A DNA stretch of 64,000 nucleotides from Holothuria scabra (GCA_037179385.1 CM074195.1:5016438-5080437), one strand, 5' to 3'; counted from the first letter of the stretch, positions 25,336 to 38,274 are shown. Notes: generated from the sequence alone by a model not told the origin. Numbers and translations are program-made.

Positions 25336-27429
25336 AGTAGTAATTCAGTCAAGTATGTTGAAGTAGGAACTTCAGACGAGGAAACTGAAGTACAAAGCGA
25401 GATTAATTACACATTTATTGGCCAAGTGAACTCTGAAAAAGCACGGCCAGATTGGACAATATCTGTTACTGTTAATGATATGAAAGTGGATTTTGTTATT
25501 GACACAGGGGCTGATGAAACAATAATCCCAGAAAATGTGTACAAAAAGTTAAGACCAAATTTAGGCACCACAGCTATCTTAAGTGATTCAGACAAAGTCC
25601 TGAACAGTGCTAATAAGTCTAGACTTGATTGTGTTGGAAAATTTGATGCCCAAGTTAAGGCAAATGGTAGAGTGTCTAAGCAGTCGATCTATGTGGTAAG
25701 AGATTGTACCACGCCGTTGTTGGGCAAACCCGCAATTGAGGCTTTAGACGTTGTTAAGGTAGTAAATAGTGTGGAAATAGAAAAACACCACCCTCGGTTG
25801 TTTTCAGGCTTAGGCATAATGAAAGAAGAGTATAACATAAAACTTGCTAAAGACTATGCTCCACATGCCGTCAACGCACCCAGAAAGATTGCGTCAGTCC
25901 CATTGTTTAAGTTAATCAAAAGGAAACTTCAAAAGCTAGAAAGGGACGATGTTATTTTTAAAGTGAGCGAACCCACAGAGTTCTGCTCTCCCATGGTACC
26001 TGTTCCCAAGAGAGATGCAAAGGGGAACATAGTAGATGTGAGAATATGCGTTGACTACACGAAATTGAACAAATTCGTAGAAACTGAGAAATTCATGCTG
26101 CCGAGTACTAGTGAGGTGCTGAGCAGGTTACCTGGAGCAAAGTACTTTAGCAAACTTGATGCAAATTCATGGTTTCACCAAATACCACTGTCAAAGTCAT
26201 CCCAGCTACTAACAACCTTCATCTCTCCTTTTGGGCGGTTTGCATATAAACGCCTACCCTTTCAACATTACGTCCGCTCCGGAACATGCGCAAAAGAGGC
26301 TCGCACAGATACTGGATGACCTTGAAGGAGTTGAAGTTTTTATAGATGACATTTTGGTGCATGCACCCGATCAAAAATTGCATGATACCAGACTTGCAGA
26401 AGTGCTGTCAAGGTTGGAGCGGGCTGGCATGACTTTGAACAAAGACAAATGTGAAATTAATAAAAGATCTGTTAACTTCGTGGGACATATTGTCTCAGAT
26501 AAAGGTATCCTCCCTGACGCAGAGAGAACAAAAGCTCTCAGAGATATGCCACGGCCAGGGAACATACATGATGTTCGCAGGTTCCTTGGGGTCGTTAATC
26601 AATTTAGTAAATTCTCCTCAAAACTTTCAGACCTTAGCCAGCCAATCAGAGAACTCCTCAAGAAAGATACACAGTTTGTATGGGGAGAAGTTCAGGAGAA
26701 AGCTTTTACTGATGTTAAGTATGAGTGCTTGCATGGACCCTGTCTAGCACTTTTTGACCCAAATTTGCAAACTAAAGTGGCTTCTGATGCCTCAAAAGAT
26801 GGATTGGGAGCTTGTTTGTACCAAAAACAAAGTAATGGAGAGTGGAAACTCGTTTTCTGTGCGTCAAGGGCAACTCCTCAAACAGAGCGAAACTACGCAC
26901 CTATCGAAAGGGAAGCTCTAGGTGCAACATGGGCATGTGATACATTTGCAAATTTTCTTATAGGCCTTAAGTTTACCATCGAAACTGATCACAAGCCTTT
27001 GATTTCACTGTTAGGTCAAAAGGACCTGAATGAGCTTCCGCCAAGAATCCAAAGATTTAGAATCAGACTTATGAGGTACAGCTATAATATTGTCCACATT
27101 CCAGGTAAGGACTTAGTTGTACCAGATGCTCTGTCCAGAGCACCCTGCGGGGATCACCAATCCACACAGGAACTTGAGGAAGAAGTTAATTCGTATGCGT
27201 TATTTATTACTTCTGAGTTACCAGTTACAAATTCATATCTATCCAACATTAAGCAGGAGCAAATGACAGACAGTGTGTGCATGCAACTTATCCAGTACTG
27301 TAATACCGAGTGGCCTGACAAATCTGCCCTGCCTGGGGTATTGAAAGCTTATTACCCTTTTCGAGGGGAAATTTCATACAACAACCAGCTGCTAATGAGG
27401 TTCAAGGATTATTGTACCATCTCGCCTGA
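25336..27429 (+). pseudogene. pol: Retrotransposon pol, 5' part: protease, reverse transcriptase, RNase H (frameshifted)
   Basis: In phase with gag, the segment contains an aspartic protease with the DTGADE active site (~25501). Reverse transcriptase follows, with motifs VRICVDYTKLN (~26037) and FSKLDANSWFHQI (~26149). At about 26261-26266, within the block usually following the LPF motif, the frame shifts by one base; the catalytic box then appears as FIDDILVHA (~26340) in the next frame. RNase H is seen as SDASKDGLGA (~26785) and TDHKPL (~26988). A second frameshift occurs at ~27430. No complete polyprotein can be made as written, unless these indels are sequencing errors. Confidence 0.92.
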
Positions 27430-27430
27430 G

Positions 27431-28565
27431 GTTAGAGGTTTTAGATTTTATTCATGAAGGCCATCAAGGAATTGCAAAGTGTAGGGAAAGGGCAAAACAA
27501 TCCGTATGGTGGCCAGGACTGGCTACTCAAATAGCAGATTTGGTGTATAAATGCAGTACTTGTTCCCATGAGTCAGGGGACATAAGAGAACCATTGATTA
27601 GGGGGAAATTTCCATCACACACATGGCAGGTAGTTGGCACAGACCTGTACTTTCTTAAAGGGGTAACATACTTGCTAGTGGTAGATTATTACTCTAGATA
27701 CATTGAGGTTGCTAAGCTGAATTCAGGAACAAGATCATCTGATGTGGTCATGCATTTGAAATCCATATTCAGCAGGCATGGCATCCCTGATGTTGTTAGG
27801 TCAGATAATGGACCCCAATATTCTAGCTCAGAGTTTCAGTCTTTTGCTAAAAGGTATGGTTTCACCCATGTCACTAGTAGTCCCCTCTACAGTCAGTCAA
27901 ATGGCGAAGCTGAACGTGCTGTCAAAACAGTCAAGCAACTTATTAAGAAATCAAGGGACCCCTATCTAGCCCTTATGGCTTATCGTGCAACTCCCTTGGC
28001 AAATGGGTATAGCCCGGCCCAACTGTTGTTTGGTCGTAATATTAAAACAACCCTACCAGTCACCCCTTCTCATTTGATGCCAAAATTACCAGACAAGGAC
28101 AAGCTACAGACGTCTGAGGAAAGGTTGCGTCATGCTTCAAAGCTCACATATGACTCTCGTCACAGGGCAAAACAGCTAGATGAGTTAATCCCAGGTACCC
28201 ATGTGTTTGTACGGGATACAGGAACTCATGGTGTAGTTGATAAGAAGTTGAATGAGCCACGCTCGTATTTGGTATCTTCACCCACCAGTGTTTTGCGTAG
28301 AAATAGGAGGTTTTTGGTTCCTTGTGATGAAAACGAATTTCATGAGGACTTGCCTGACCCGGTCAGTGACACTCCCTTGACTGAGGAACCCCAAGGCCCC
28401 AAGTCAGTTGACACCTCAGGAAAATCGGTGGTAGATGGGTCACCCAAACCTCCCCAACCTGAGAAATCAAAAATGGTTGAGGCCCATAAAGCAATCCCAA
28501 AGGACATGGGGTACAGAACAAGATCAGGCAGACTGGTCATTCCAAGAAAATGGACCTATGATTGA
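27431..28565 (+). pseudogene. pol: Retrotransposon pol, 3' part: integrase
   Basis: Just after the second frameshift the third frame carries the HHCC zinc domain (HEGHQG then CSTC, 27453-27560). The catalytic core follows, with the first Asp in GTDLYF, the second in RSDNGPQY, and Glu 36 residues later in GEAER (D,D-35-E). The C-terminal region is basic and unstructured; there is no chromodomain that I can recognise. The frame ends at the TGA at 28563. It inserts the cDNA copy into the host genome. Integrase motifs look intact, but the frame is cut off from the upstream pol. Confidence 0.9.
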
Positions 28566-28645
28566 TCTCGCCCCTTCTGAGTCTATCTGTTGTTTCTCCG
28601 ACAGCAAGGATTTTTTTTTGAAAAAAAAATGTATATTTCTGATCA

Positions 28646-28656
28646 ATGGTGGGGGA
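28646..28656 (+). other. Polypurine tract
   Basis: A G-rich purine run (GGTGGGGGA) abuts the 3' LTR start at 28657, the position expected for plus-strand priming. Confidence 0.7.
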
Positions 28657-28834
28657 TGTGGTGTAATCACTTGAGAGTATGACGTCACGGGGGGGAGCGA
28701 CATAAAATGCCATATGATATATGTTAGCGTTACTTGATGGTGTACGAACCAAACACGAAATAATCACTCAGAAGACAAAGAATATCTTTTATGTCTATCG
28801 TGTTCTTTATTTGCGAACTATGAATAATCACACA
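28657..28834 (+). repeat. 3' LTR, 178 bp
   Basis: It differs from the 5' LTR only by one extra G in the run after GACGTCAC. It ends AATCACACA and is followed by the target duplication GAAAG. Confidence 0.95.
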
Positions 28835-28839
28835 GAAAG

Positions 28840-31800
28840 AACGACCATGTTCGTTTTCTCGACTGTTTTGTGAAGACTAGCAAAATTGCGGATAGGTTTG
28901 CTACGGTATGTGCATCGATATACACCCCTTACCACCCGTATTCCATTTCACATAACATAGTGAATAAAATTATTCTGGCGAAAAAATTCTGTGGAAAAAG
29001 GGTTTGGGTAGTCCAACCATAGGCTTGCAACAGTCAGGATTTGTATCGCGATGTAGGATCTTCATGCTTTACAGTAAATACGCTTATTCGACGGTCACAA
29101 TTTTAGGGAGCTATTGATCTTCTACCACTAAAATAAGCCAGGCTATGCCGCCCCTTTTTGGAATGTCACTTGAAAACGTCAGACCAGGAACTGGACGAGT
29201 TCCATTGTCAAACTTCAGACATACTTTGTAATTACACTCACATTAACGTTTTTAGGAGGTCACGAGCAGGTCTCGCGGAACCAACACTGAAAGGGCGCCA
29301 TGTCACAGCTGAATTGTCACTAAATAAGTAATGGTAACGTCCCCATAAAACGCGTCAAGACATCAATTCGATTCTACACACTCAGCTAAGACATGACATT
29401 CTTTCCTTACAAGTAATATAAAAATAAAATAAATGAATTTTTTCAACAAGTGCTCAGCACCAAAATTAGTATCATCCTGCATCACAGCTAACGATTCTTT
29501 CTTCATGAGGATCACAGCCGTTTTACCCACAGTCCCCACAAGGCCTTCTGGCCGTACAGAGGCATATATGTACCTGTGGGAAAAAGTGTGATACTGCCAG
29601 AAAGACTATGAAGAAGGCCATCATTGGTTGGCGTGGAGCATACGGACGATTTTTTGAAAGTATGGACCTTAGACACAAAAAGACATTTCTCAGCCTTTTA
29701 AGCAGAGGCAAAGCAATCGCATAGTTACTTTATGCTTTCTTAATGCATAAAATGACTATTTCTGTAAAAATGAGGAAATTGCAAATTGATCAGGAAATTA
29801 CCAGACAAAATTTACCACTAGGCCTACTACCTTTCCTTCGAATCTTCGACACTGTAAACACAGGAAAAGGTCACCAGGTCCATGATTACAGGCGCACATT
29901 GTCATATGCCCATGAAAGGACGCAGTACTACCTAATATGACCGGCACAACTAGTTTGCGCGGAACGCATTGGTCAATTTTGGGCGAAACTACCTCCCAGA
30001 TAGACCAAACGGAAATGAAATTTTTGTTGTTGTTGTTGTTGTTGTTGTTTAAGTCTATCTACATCTCATCCTACCCTTAGAGTTAAATGTTGTTTCATAA
30101 ATACCATAGTGAAAATTGTGATTCGGGTAAATGGCACAGCTACGAAGCAAGAGGGTTCAGGTTGGGTGAGTTTTGGGGCTGAAACCCTCCGTGAAATTTT
30201 CCAACCCATGCCCCAGCAGCCCTCTTTCTCCTCCCATCATGGCAATAAAAAGTATTTAAAGTTGAAGAAAAAATTGAAAGAAATTTAAAAAAATAAGTTG
30301 TAAGCCTATTATAAAGTAAAATCAATTTAAAAAAAAAAAACTTAAAAATATGACATCAAAAACTCAATTAATAATGTTGTTGTACTGCTGCAGACACATT
30401 GCCTGATTTTACTTTCCTACATGAAGAAGGAAGAACTCCGTAATTCAGATTCGGACTTCGTGATCGTGAAATGATATCTCGACTTTTTCTATCAATTGGT
30501 GTGCCCGATGCTAATTTTTGCAGAACTGATATGTCCGTATGCCCTAAACAGCTAATTTAAATTTAACGAAGAAAACATGAGTTGTGTCTTATTATGCAGG
30601 ATAATAAGCTCCCAGTTTTCAAATGTCGAGTTAAAGCACCACTTCTCTATACAATTCATACGCAGATGCGTGAAACAATACATAGATGAACGGCACTTGG
30701 TAATGAAATGCCCTTTCTTTGCAAAAATACAATGTGCTTACCATTTACTTATGAATGCTCATTTCTTTTTATTGTAATGGAAATTTTATTGTAAGCGAAA
30801 TTTCTAACTGAGGTCTGCGTAGATTTCATTTTTCAGTTGGAAATGACATTTGCGGCTAACCGAGGGCTCGCAATCATTCCAAAATTTCCTATACCCTTCG
30901 CGCCAACTAATGGTAACGCTCTGCATTAACGTAACAATTTGCCTGAAATTGTACATTTTCAGTTTTTGAAAAAATACAAAATGTATTGGAATTTTTCCAT
31001 TGCTAACAACAGACATGAAGACGTAAAGATTAGAAGGTGCTTAGTGTCCAAATTTGTTATCATTTTCAAATAAGTTTTTAAGGTAATATTTTATTTAATA
31101 AAAATATGAAATTAACGATTTTTTTTTACTTACAGGCCTGGGAATTGTCATTTCCCCTCAATCTGACGGACTGAAAATTTTCCCTAGTTTTCTATATGCT
31201 ACGCGCCAACTGATGGTGGCCTTCTTAGAGAGTAGATCGGTCGCGTCTGAGATCCAGCACACATCAAAACATGCAACACTCAGCCCTTATCAAAAATATC
31301 TTGGTTATCTACTGATTCGGACATCCCCACCCCTTGCCATTGCCACTGTCTTTACTCCTATAGACCCTCAAGTCTGTCTGTGGAATCTTGCAGTTGAAAA
31401 TATCCGACAGTATTTTTGCAACTTTCGTAATAATATCCCACTATTTCGAGCAAAGTGTTGCGAAAGACTATCGAGTGGGGAGGTGGAAAGAACCTGAAGG
31501 ACATGATGGAACGTTCCTTCTTACTTTTTGTTACATCTCCCTTCTCTGCCTGATTACTTCTTATCGATTTAAGAAGGTAATGAAGCTCACTACACGCACA
31601 CTTGATAATGTCAGGTTTCACATCTAATTAATTAATTGACAGTAACAGATATATTAAAATGCACAAAAAGTTATGTAACATTTGGGGTTAGCTAACAAGC
31701 CAGTCAAACATGTGTTAATTGCTTTTCAAGCAGTGTGAATACAATGAAAGCGTAGCTCACTTGAGGGCACAGATCATGTAAAAAACTCAGTTATCAGTTA

Positions 31801-32559
31801 CACCCTACACTGCCTTTGATCTACTGGGGTGTCTAAGAGGCGAAGGCACGGTATGAATACTTTATTTGTTTTTTTTTTTCAGTTAATTAAATTTTTCGCG
31901 CGTTTTTGTGTATTTTTCATGGATATTTTTCCGTGAATATAGTGCTTTTTAACTTTTGGCACCCTTCTCTAGTGAATTTGATCATGCTTAGTAGTTTTCT
32001 GTGAGCGGACTGCTTCCCAGTGAACTATTCCTAAACATCGCACTTTCCATGTGCAGGGCTTATTTATTGAAATAATAAATTTCTGTTACATGTGTTAGGA
32101 CAAAGTCGGTGAGTCCGTTTTGAGGTGAAGTTCTGGCATATACGTTTGTGATCTATTTCATTGTTTTGGTCGGCTGCTACATACGTCTCACAAAGAACAG
32201 ATTTAGTAAACAGGCGGCCTGACGGACCTTGATGTAGCCTATTCAAGATTGTTTCAATCCTTACCCATACATTTTTCTATTTTACAGTTTTTTCCTTACA
32301 TATTTCCGAAGTTGGAAAAGGAACACTTTGAAAATTTCTTGGGGATTCTCCCAATTGTAATGTAAGTGATGACATCCCCCCCCCCCCCACAAACCCTCAT
32401 TTATCGCCCATTTACACATAAAACACCTCCTGTTGGCCATATTAAAATCCTGCATACGCTCTTGAAATGCCAGCTCCATGCGCGTTACCAAGGGAGGGAT
32501 TAGGGGTATAGATCTCTCTAGGCCCGTGACCTAAACTGAAAAAGCCTAAGTTAGATGAG
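28840..32559. other. Intergenic region with degraded repeats
   Basis: No gene recognised. Holds a (TTG)n run at 30023-30049, and three diverged copies of the ~100-bp GGAGCG core module near 29600-29665, 30830-30930 (minus) and 31140-31225 (minus). A G/C-rich remnant at 30150-30240 resembles MITE edges. Open frames of 60-94 codons show no domain. Confidence 0.4.
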
Positions 32560-32735
32560 CTTTTACGGCTCAGTTTCTAACCAATTTGTTAAATCGTTCC
32601 GGTCCCTGCTTTTTTTCCAGTTGTGACTCCCTGATTTGTTTCCCCTGCTCCATAGATAGGAAAGGGCAGTAGGTTCCGTTTTTAAAGTATTACGTATGAC
32701 GCGTCCATGAGTCGAACCCTAGATTTCCCGGCTGC
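32560..32735 (-). repeat. tRNA-derived SINE, 5'-truncated copy
   Basis: Read on the minus strand it has a polymerase III B-box-like GGGTTCGACTC (32709-32719), then the family body recognisable by CAACTGGAAAAAA and the matching AACAAATCAGGGAG stretch. The same body occurs at 39540, 49299, 52281 and 52770. Confidence 0.65.
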
Positions 32736-33476
32736 AACAATTATTATTCCATGTAAACGACCATAGAACTTTGCCAGTGAGCTGCTACACTGTATTCTGG
32801 GAAGGATTATTCTTACACTTTAAGAATTTAGAGTTGTGACCATTGGCCTTTTCCATAAAACGTCACCATGGAGAAGCTAGGCCAATTGCCACATTACTAA
32901 AACTGAATCGTGCTGAAATAATGACTTCCATACATTTTCTGGTAAAGGGGCCACCTCCAACACCTCCTAGGGTTTAAGAATGGTGCTAGTCTATCCTAGG
33001 CATAGATTCGTCTACGACATCGGAAAAGGCCTATGCTATAGACTAGGCCCATATTTTTTGGTCGGGCCTGTAGGTGTTATACCACCAGCAAACATTTCAA
33101 AAAATTAGTTTGGCTCGCAAAGCAATATGTGAGCTAACAAAATATCCGGACTATGTGGGCAGTGGGCATGGTTCTACGAGACGGGAGGGCCGTGTGCTTT
33201 AGTCGCTCCCTCATTGGCCAAACCCTTTACTGAATCGGGCAGACTTGGAGGCCTCAGTCGGGCAGAGATTATACCTTTGGTTGGGATCTGGAGTCAGGCA
33301 AAACTCATGACCCAGAGAAAAAGAGTCACGTTCGGCTATGCTTGTGGGCAACTTTTCAAATCTCCCCGGACGCCCTCTGCAGAGCAAACCAGTAAAAAGA
33401 GCCGGAAGATGGGCGGGGGTTTGTCCTATTTAAAAGAGACGTGTGATATTGATAATCCTCAGTATAGACCTTATGT
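32736..33476. other. Intergenic sequence
   Basis: No supported gene. A plus frame at 33214-33483 (89 codons) runs into the adjacent transposon and has no recognisable domain. Confidence 0.4.
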
Positions 33477-33484
33477 CATCTAAC

Positions 33485-33660
33485 CAGTGGCGTAGCTACG
33501 GGGGGGGGGGGTTGGGGGGTTAGAACCCCTCCCCCCTAATGAACCAGCCTTGCAATGCAAAAACACCTAAAATAGCGGCTTTTTCTCTCTGTTCTTAGAC
33601 TTTTCCCACATCTCGTGCCCCCAACCCCCCATGACACCAAAACCCTCCCCTACGCACCTG
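33485..33660. mobile_element. hAT MITE, 176 bp, perfect 8-bp target duplication
   Basis: The left end is CAGTGGCGTAGCTACGGGG and the right end CCCCTACGCACCTG. The 8-mer CATCTAAC flanks both sides (33477-33484 and 33661-33668). The interior is only C-rich filler with no coding capacity. Confidence 0.9.
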
Positions 33661-33791
33661 CATCTAACCTGGCTCAAATAAGCTAGTGCATTGTGGGAAG
33701 GATTAGCCCATTCCGACACTGTTCCAATTCATAATTTTATGACCAATTGGCTCCTCCGAGGTAACGATTCACCTCTGTGATCTTACAAAGT

Positions 33792-35668
33792 GGTTGGTTC
33801 AAAATTCGAACAGGTTCTAAATTCGAACACCTCATTTATTTAGTCAATGATCGATGCAAAATGATTGTTTTACCATGCCATATGGAGCCAGAATTATTTG
33901 TTAATGGTATTTTATTAAGTTATCATGAGTCGATCACTGCCTTCTAAACGCCATTGTAGCGAGTAGGTGCGATGTGATTGCGATGCGATTGCGATGCGAT
34001 TGCCATGCTAGAATAACCTGCAATGCAAATTCTTCAAACAACATCAAAAACAATTATTTGTCATCATGTTTTTGAAAGCAAAAAAGTTAGTCATGGCCAG
34101 ATTTTCAAGTTTCAGCAAAATTGTGAACCAGACTTCTGATAGAAAGAAGATTATTCTGTTTCATTATGTCAAAATCTGGCCCTATAATGTGGTAATTTGT
34201 GGGATTTTATTTGTTTTTTATGAAGTGATCAGTGGCGTAGCCAAGGAAGGTACGGGGGCACGTGTCCCCCCCCCCCCACAGCAAAGTCGCCCCCCCCCCC
34301 ACCTCATTGCAACCTGCCCCGCTCAACATGTTGTGAGCATGCGCACTTACATTTTATCTGCTGAAATGATAAAAGGTGAGTGGCCAATTTCTTCGAACTA
34401 CGGGCAGCCTTTCACTTGCCCTCCCTGGTCTCCCTTCGTGACACTGTATGCATACACCGGTAACTAAGAACGCGTTAATCAGCCACGTGTGTATCCTTTG
34501 TAGGAAACTATGATGGGGTCTCACAAAATCAAGGTGAGCCAGGTCAAAATGCTTATAGCAGCTTGGGTATACATGTGCACTCAATCGTGCTCGGGGGCTC
34601 TTGTGTGTTAAATCTCATCTATCTCCCAAAACCCTCTCAATGTGAGACATGAATGCAACATGAATACTGTCAAAAGTTTACAAACTTGTCCATTTTCAAA
34701 GCGGAGTTTTGAAGAAAAATTGGAAATCAAACGATTAGGACCACATATAGGCCGCAAATACTGTCTGCATCGTCTTCACGTAGGTTTTCACCCAGCTGGT
34801 ACACTTAGTACGAATGATGATAGGTTAAACGCTTTAGCTATGCTATCAATTGAAAAGAAGTTCATAAGAGAAAATTCAAATTTTAATTAACGTGTAATTG
34901 AAATGTTTGCTTATCTCAAAGAAAGGCGAATGCATTGTCATAGCCACGGGAACCATGAGCAAGTTGTAAGACTAAATTCAATGAAATAATAGTGAAATTT
35001 GCAGTCAGTTTAATGTTCATCAAATGCCATGTGAAGGCAGAGAAATGCTTCTTTCTATAACCCCAATTTTGTAAATATCGCGGAGCTTCCGGGGGCTTCG
35101 CCCCCTGAACCCCACTTTGGCGTTGCCCCTGGACCCAATCAGGGACAACGCTTCACGCTCCCACGGCGCCTTGGGCGCCGTTGGTTTATTTCCACCAATA
35201 CCAATTTGCCCCTCCATGTATTTAAAACCACGAGCCTCCACGGCTGTTGTCAGACTCAACTAAATGTAGTTCCAATAGTCTCACCATAGTTATCCCTGAG
35301 TTATATGTTGTGCCCCTATAAAAAGTTTGTTCCCTCAGTCCCCCCCCCCCCCCGGTGAAAAAATCCTGGCTACGCCACTAGAAGTGATCGACCCATGATT
35401 ACTTCATAAGCATTACTACTTGCACTCCCTCCCACATTTCAAGATCCATTTTCTAAAGATTACACAATCCAAACAACACCAAAATATAGCGCAAAGAAGA
35501 AGATATATTACAAAATAGTTCTGTCAAGTTTTTTCGATTTTTGTCGATGTTTTTATATTTTTGTGGTAACGAACTTTATTAGGTGATCGACTCATGATAA
35601 GCCTAGTATAAATGAATGATTTTAATGAGGTGTTCGAATTTAGAACCTGTTCGAACTTCGAACTAACC
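33792..35668. mobile_element. TIR element with GGTTCGAACAGGTTC-type ends, split by a nested hAT
   Basis: About 45 bases at the left (core TTCGAACAGGTTCTAAATTC, followed by GAACACCTCATT) recur inverted at 35627-35668. A second pair of inverted matches (ATGAGTCGATCAC and GTGATCGACTCAT) lies just inside. Removing the nested hAT leaves about 720 bp, an inverted-repeat MITE with no coding frame. I could not define its target duplication, so the superfamily is unknown. Confidence 0.75.
34230..35380. mobile_element. Non-autonomous hAT element, 1,151 bp, nested, perfect 8-bp target duplication
   Basis: The ends are CAGTGGCGTAGCCAAGG and TGGCTACGCCACTA, flanked by identical GAAGTGAT (34222-34229 and 35381-35388). 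It sits inside the TIR element at 33792-35668 and is therefore younger. The interior has C runs near both ends and a GC-rich segment (35085-35180) with the palindrome GGGGGCTTCGCCCCC. No transposase is seen. Confidence 0.92.
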
Positions 35669-37324
35669 ATTATAGCCTAGCCTACATGGAACAAAACTTT
35701 CGAGGTTGCAGTTCTGAAGCGTCTGCTTTATAATTGGCATAAGGTCGGCCTAGAATAAATACGCCTGGACACGCCACAAGCGCCTGTCCAACTCACAAAA
35801 CAATGGTTAACGTTAGATTCTATTTATTAAATTCGTTTCACTTGTCAACCCTCGAGTACTATTAAAACTCCGTCCAAGTATTTACACTTAGTTACATTTA
35901 GGTCAGGCTAACGGCTTCCTAGGCCTAGCCTAGCTGCTTTTCTGCGGTTGCTGCACTTGACCGTCACCCCATCATAATTTTTTAACATTGTAACATGTTT
36001 ACTATTTTGACCAAAGTAAGTAGTTTATACTTACCGCCAAAAACACAGCTGAAAACAGCATATAACCAGAATAGATTTAAAAATCGCATTCTTGTCTTCG
36101 ATAGGACAAAGGCTTCAGGTGCGCTTTAAATCATGGGTACACGCATCGTTAATTCTTTATCAAGCTGCAGTTATTCAACTTTGACGAATAGTTTTCTTCT
36201 CCATTTTCACGTAACCATACTGCTAGTAGGCTACAAAGCTAAGCTAAGCCAGTATTAAGAACATTGCAAAACAAACTGATGTTACTGAGCGACGCAAAAT
36301 TCAGGGAGTTCATGCATGCAGTATTAAACTGATGTGTTCATAATTTGTGTAGTAATTATGACGCAACTCATCTTGATTTTAAATGCGCAGTATGTTAAAA
36401 CGGTGAAACGCGACGGCTTTTAGACCTAACGCACTGAGCTCACGGGATTACTTCTCACGCGCATCTATAGAAAACTACCGTAACGCGCCCATCTGACACC
36501 GTGCATTAATTTTGTTCGTAAAAGTTACCACGTTACGCTTGTTGCATAAAGTTGCATAAGGTCATACACGTACATGCACAACAAGAATAACAAGCGAAGA
36601 TACCAAACTTGATGGCGTGGTGACTCCCCATGGAGGCAGAGATGGAGGGGAAGTGCGGATCCCTGTGCAGTCGTTTTGGGTTCCATTAGTTAAATTGATA
36701 TCCTCCTGCAGCATAAATACGTGTGACTTTAAAACATTGCAAGTCTTACAAACGTCTTCCTTCTATACATTTCACTTTCATGGAACAATTTTTGCTTATT
36801 CGAGGCTTTCCACTGAAGGAAAAATGAAAATGAACGCATAACGACTGTCTCAGAGTTCATGGACTTACTAATTGGCCAATTTCTAAACACGGCGCACATC
36901 TGCGCACGCGATTGCATTCTTATCAGGTTACAAAGCAGAATCAACCAGAGCGTTCATTTTCTTAACATGCAGAGTGGCGCGTCAATTAGCCCGGACCGGA
37001 CACGGAGAAAAGTATTCAGCGCGCATAAAATTTGTTTTGAAAATGCACGCACGATGACATCTCGTCACAATGGAACTTTCTTTTACGGGTACTTACGCAG
37101 ATAACCAAATAGAACGGTGCGCATGTCAAATCAGCACTTTCACCCCGGCCCTTCACCAGGTATCATTCTCATATGAGAACCTTATGTCACCCATTTTTGG
37201 CCCTTAAGGGGACCATATGATTTTGCCACCTGGATTGATAAGGGGTCCATATGTGGTAGCCCACATGACCCATATTACCTATAGGGATTATGCACGTGAC
37301 GTTGGAAGGAATTGATCAAAGCGC
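35669..37324. other. Intergenic sequence, comparatively CpG-containing
   Basis: No gene recognised. CpG dinucleotides are more frequent between about 36380 and 37120 than in the surrounding sequence, so a promoter or first exon is possible, but no coding exon could be supported. Confidence 0.35.
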
Positions 37325-37562
37325 AGTCGTTGTGTTACCGAAACGCTCGCACAACAGTACCTTAGAAACAATTGTTGTAAAATGAACGCCTGGATGGAAA
37401 AACAGAGGGATGCGCAACGCAGTAACGAAGGTGCATAAGCCCTATAGGGTTTGTGCACCTTCGTAACATCTCTGAGTTTTTCCATCCAGGCGTCCATTTT
37501 ACAACAATTGTTACTACGTGCCCTTGTGCGCGCGTTTCGGTAACACCACGACTACCTTTGAC
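37325..37562. repeat. Long near-perfect palindrome (~238 bp)
   Basis: Arms of about 119 bp are inverted around CCCTATAGGG (37440-37449). Landmarks pair outward: GAAGGTGCA with TGCACCTTC, CGCCTGGATGGAAAAAC with GTTTTTCCATCCAGGCG, AACAATTGTTGTAAAATG with its inverse, and GTGTTACCGAAACG with CGTTTCGGTAACAC. Probably a fold-back MITE. Confidence 0.85.
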
Positions 37563-38266
37563 CTTTTCCATCCAGTGGAACGCGCTGACGTCACGTGGGA
37601 TAGTTCTGTGGTGTTCAGTGGTATGGTACGCAGTTTTGAAGTGGTGTAGAAGATAGAAAATTCCCCCAGAGACAAATTTAACCCAACTCTCTCCATCACA
37701 TTGGGTGGGACATAAAATTTCTTAAACTTGTTAGCCCCCTCGCCCCTCCTCTTCGAACATCGACAGTTACTACATAGTTACGTATATTTCATAATTTTCA
37801 TGTTGTCTTATTTAGGAAGAGACTGGTGGAGGAAGATAGTTTGTAAGGAGAATGTAGACCTATGGGTGAAGGAACAATCGTAGTTTGCTTTCCGATTTTT
37901 TCACGACTATTTCGCACCCATAAAGGTACATAAAACAATGTTCATCCTATACTGAAAGGACGACAAAATATATCACATTCTCTCCAGCCATGGAACATAT
38001 ATACAAATGTCCTTTCAAGTTATTAAATTTACTTTAACTTACGGACCTATTCAACTTGGCTAGTTTTGTTTACCGTTCTATACACAAGATGCCCCCATAT
38101 TCAATGAAAGCTTACTCCACACATAACTTACACATTCAAACAACAAGACAACAATATGGCTACCTGCACACAAGAAAATGACACAACAATTTGTACGAGG
38201 AAAGTCTGCATTACACAGTTACACTATAGAACGCATTACCTCAAACATTAAAGATCAAGTCTCCTT
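37563..38266. other. Intergenic sequence
   Basis: Nothing recognisable as a gene or complete mobile element. Confidence 0.4.
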
Positions 38267-38274
38267 GCTGGTGA

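Larger units (their letters stand above)
23971..28834 (+). mobile_element. Ty3/gypsy-type LTR retrotransposon, Mag/SURL-like, 4.86 kb, coding-disrupted
   Basis: A complete-length element: LTR, primer site, gag, protease, reverse transcriptase/RNase H, integrase, polypurine tract, LTR. The 5-bp duplication GAAAG flanks it (23966-23970 and 28835-28839). The two LTRs differ by a single G in a homopolymer, so insertion was recent. There is no envelope-like frame after integrase. Two frameshifts interrupt pol. The order protease-RT-RNase H-integrase is that of the Ty3/gypsy (Metaviridae) group. The short LTR and two zinc knuckles point to the Mag lineage, by inference. Confidence 0.95.

Noticed and set aside
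24772..25352. Antisense frames across gag
   Set aside because: Shadows of the Gag coding frame with no domain.
33214..33483. 89-codon plus-strand frame
   Set aside because: Ends at the hAT boundary and has no recognisable domain.
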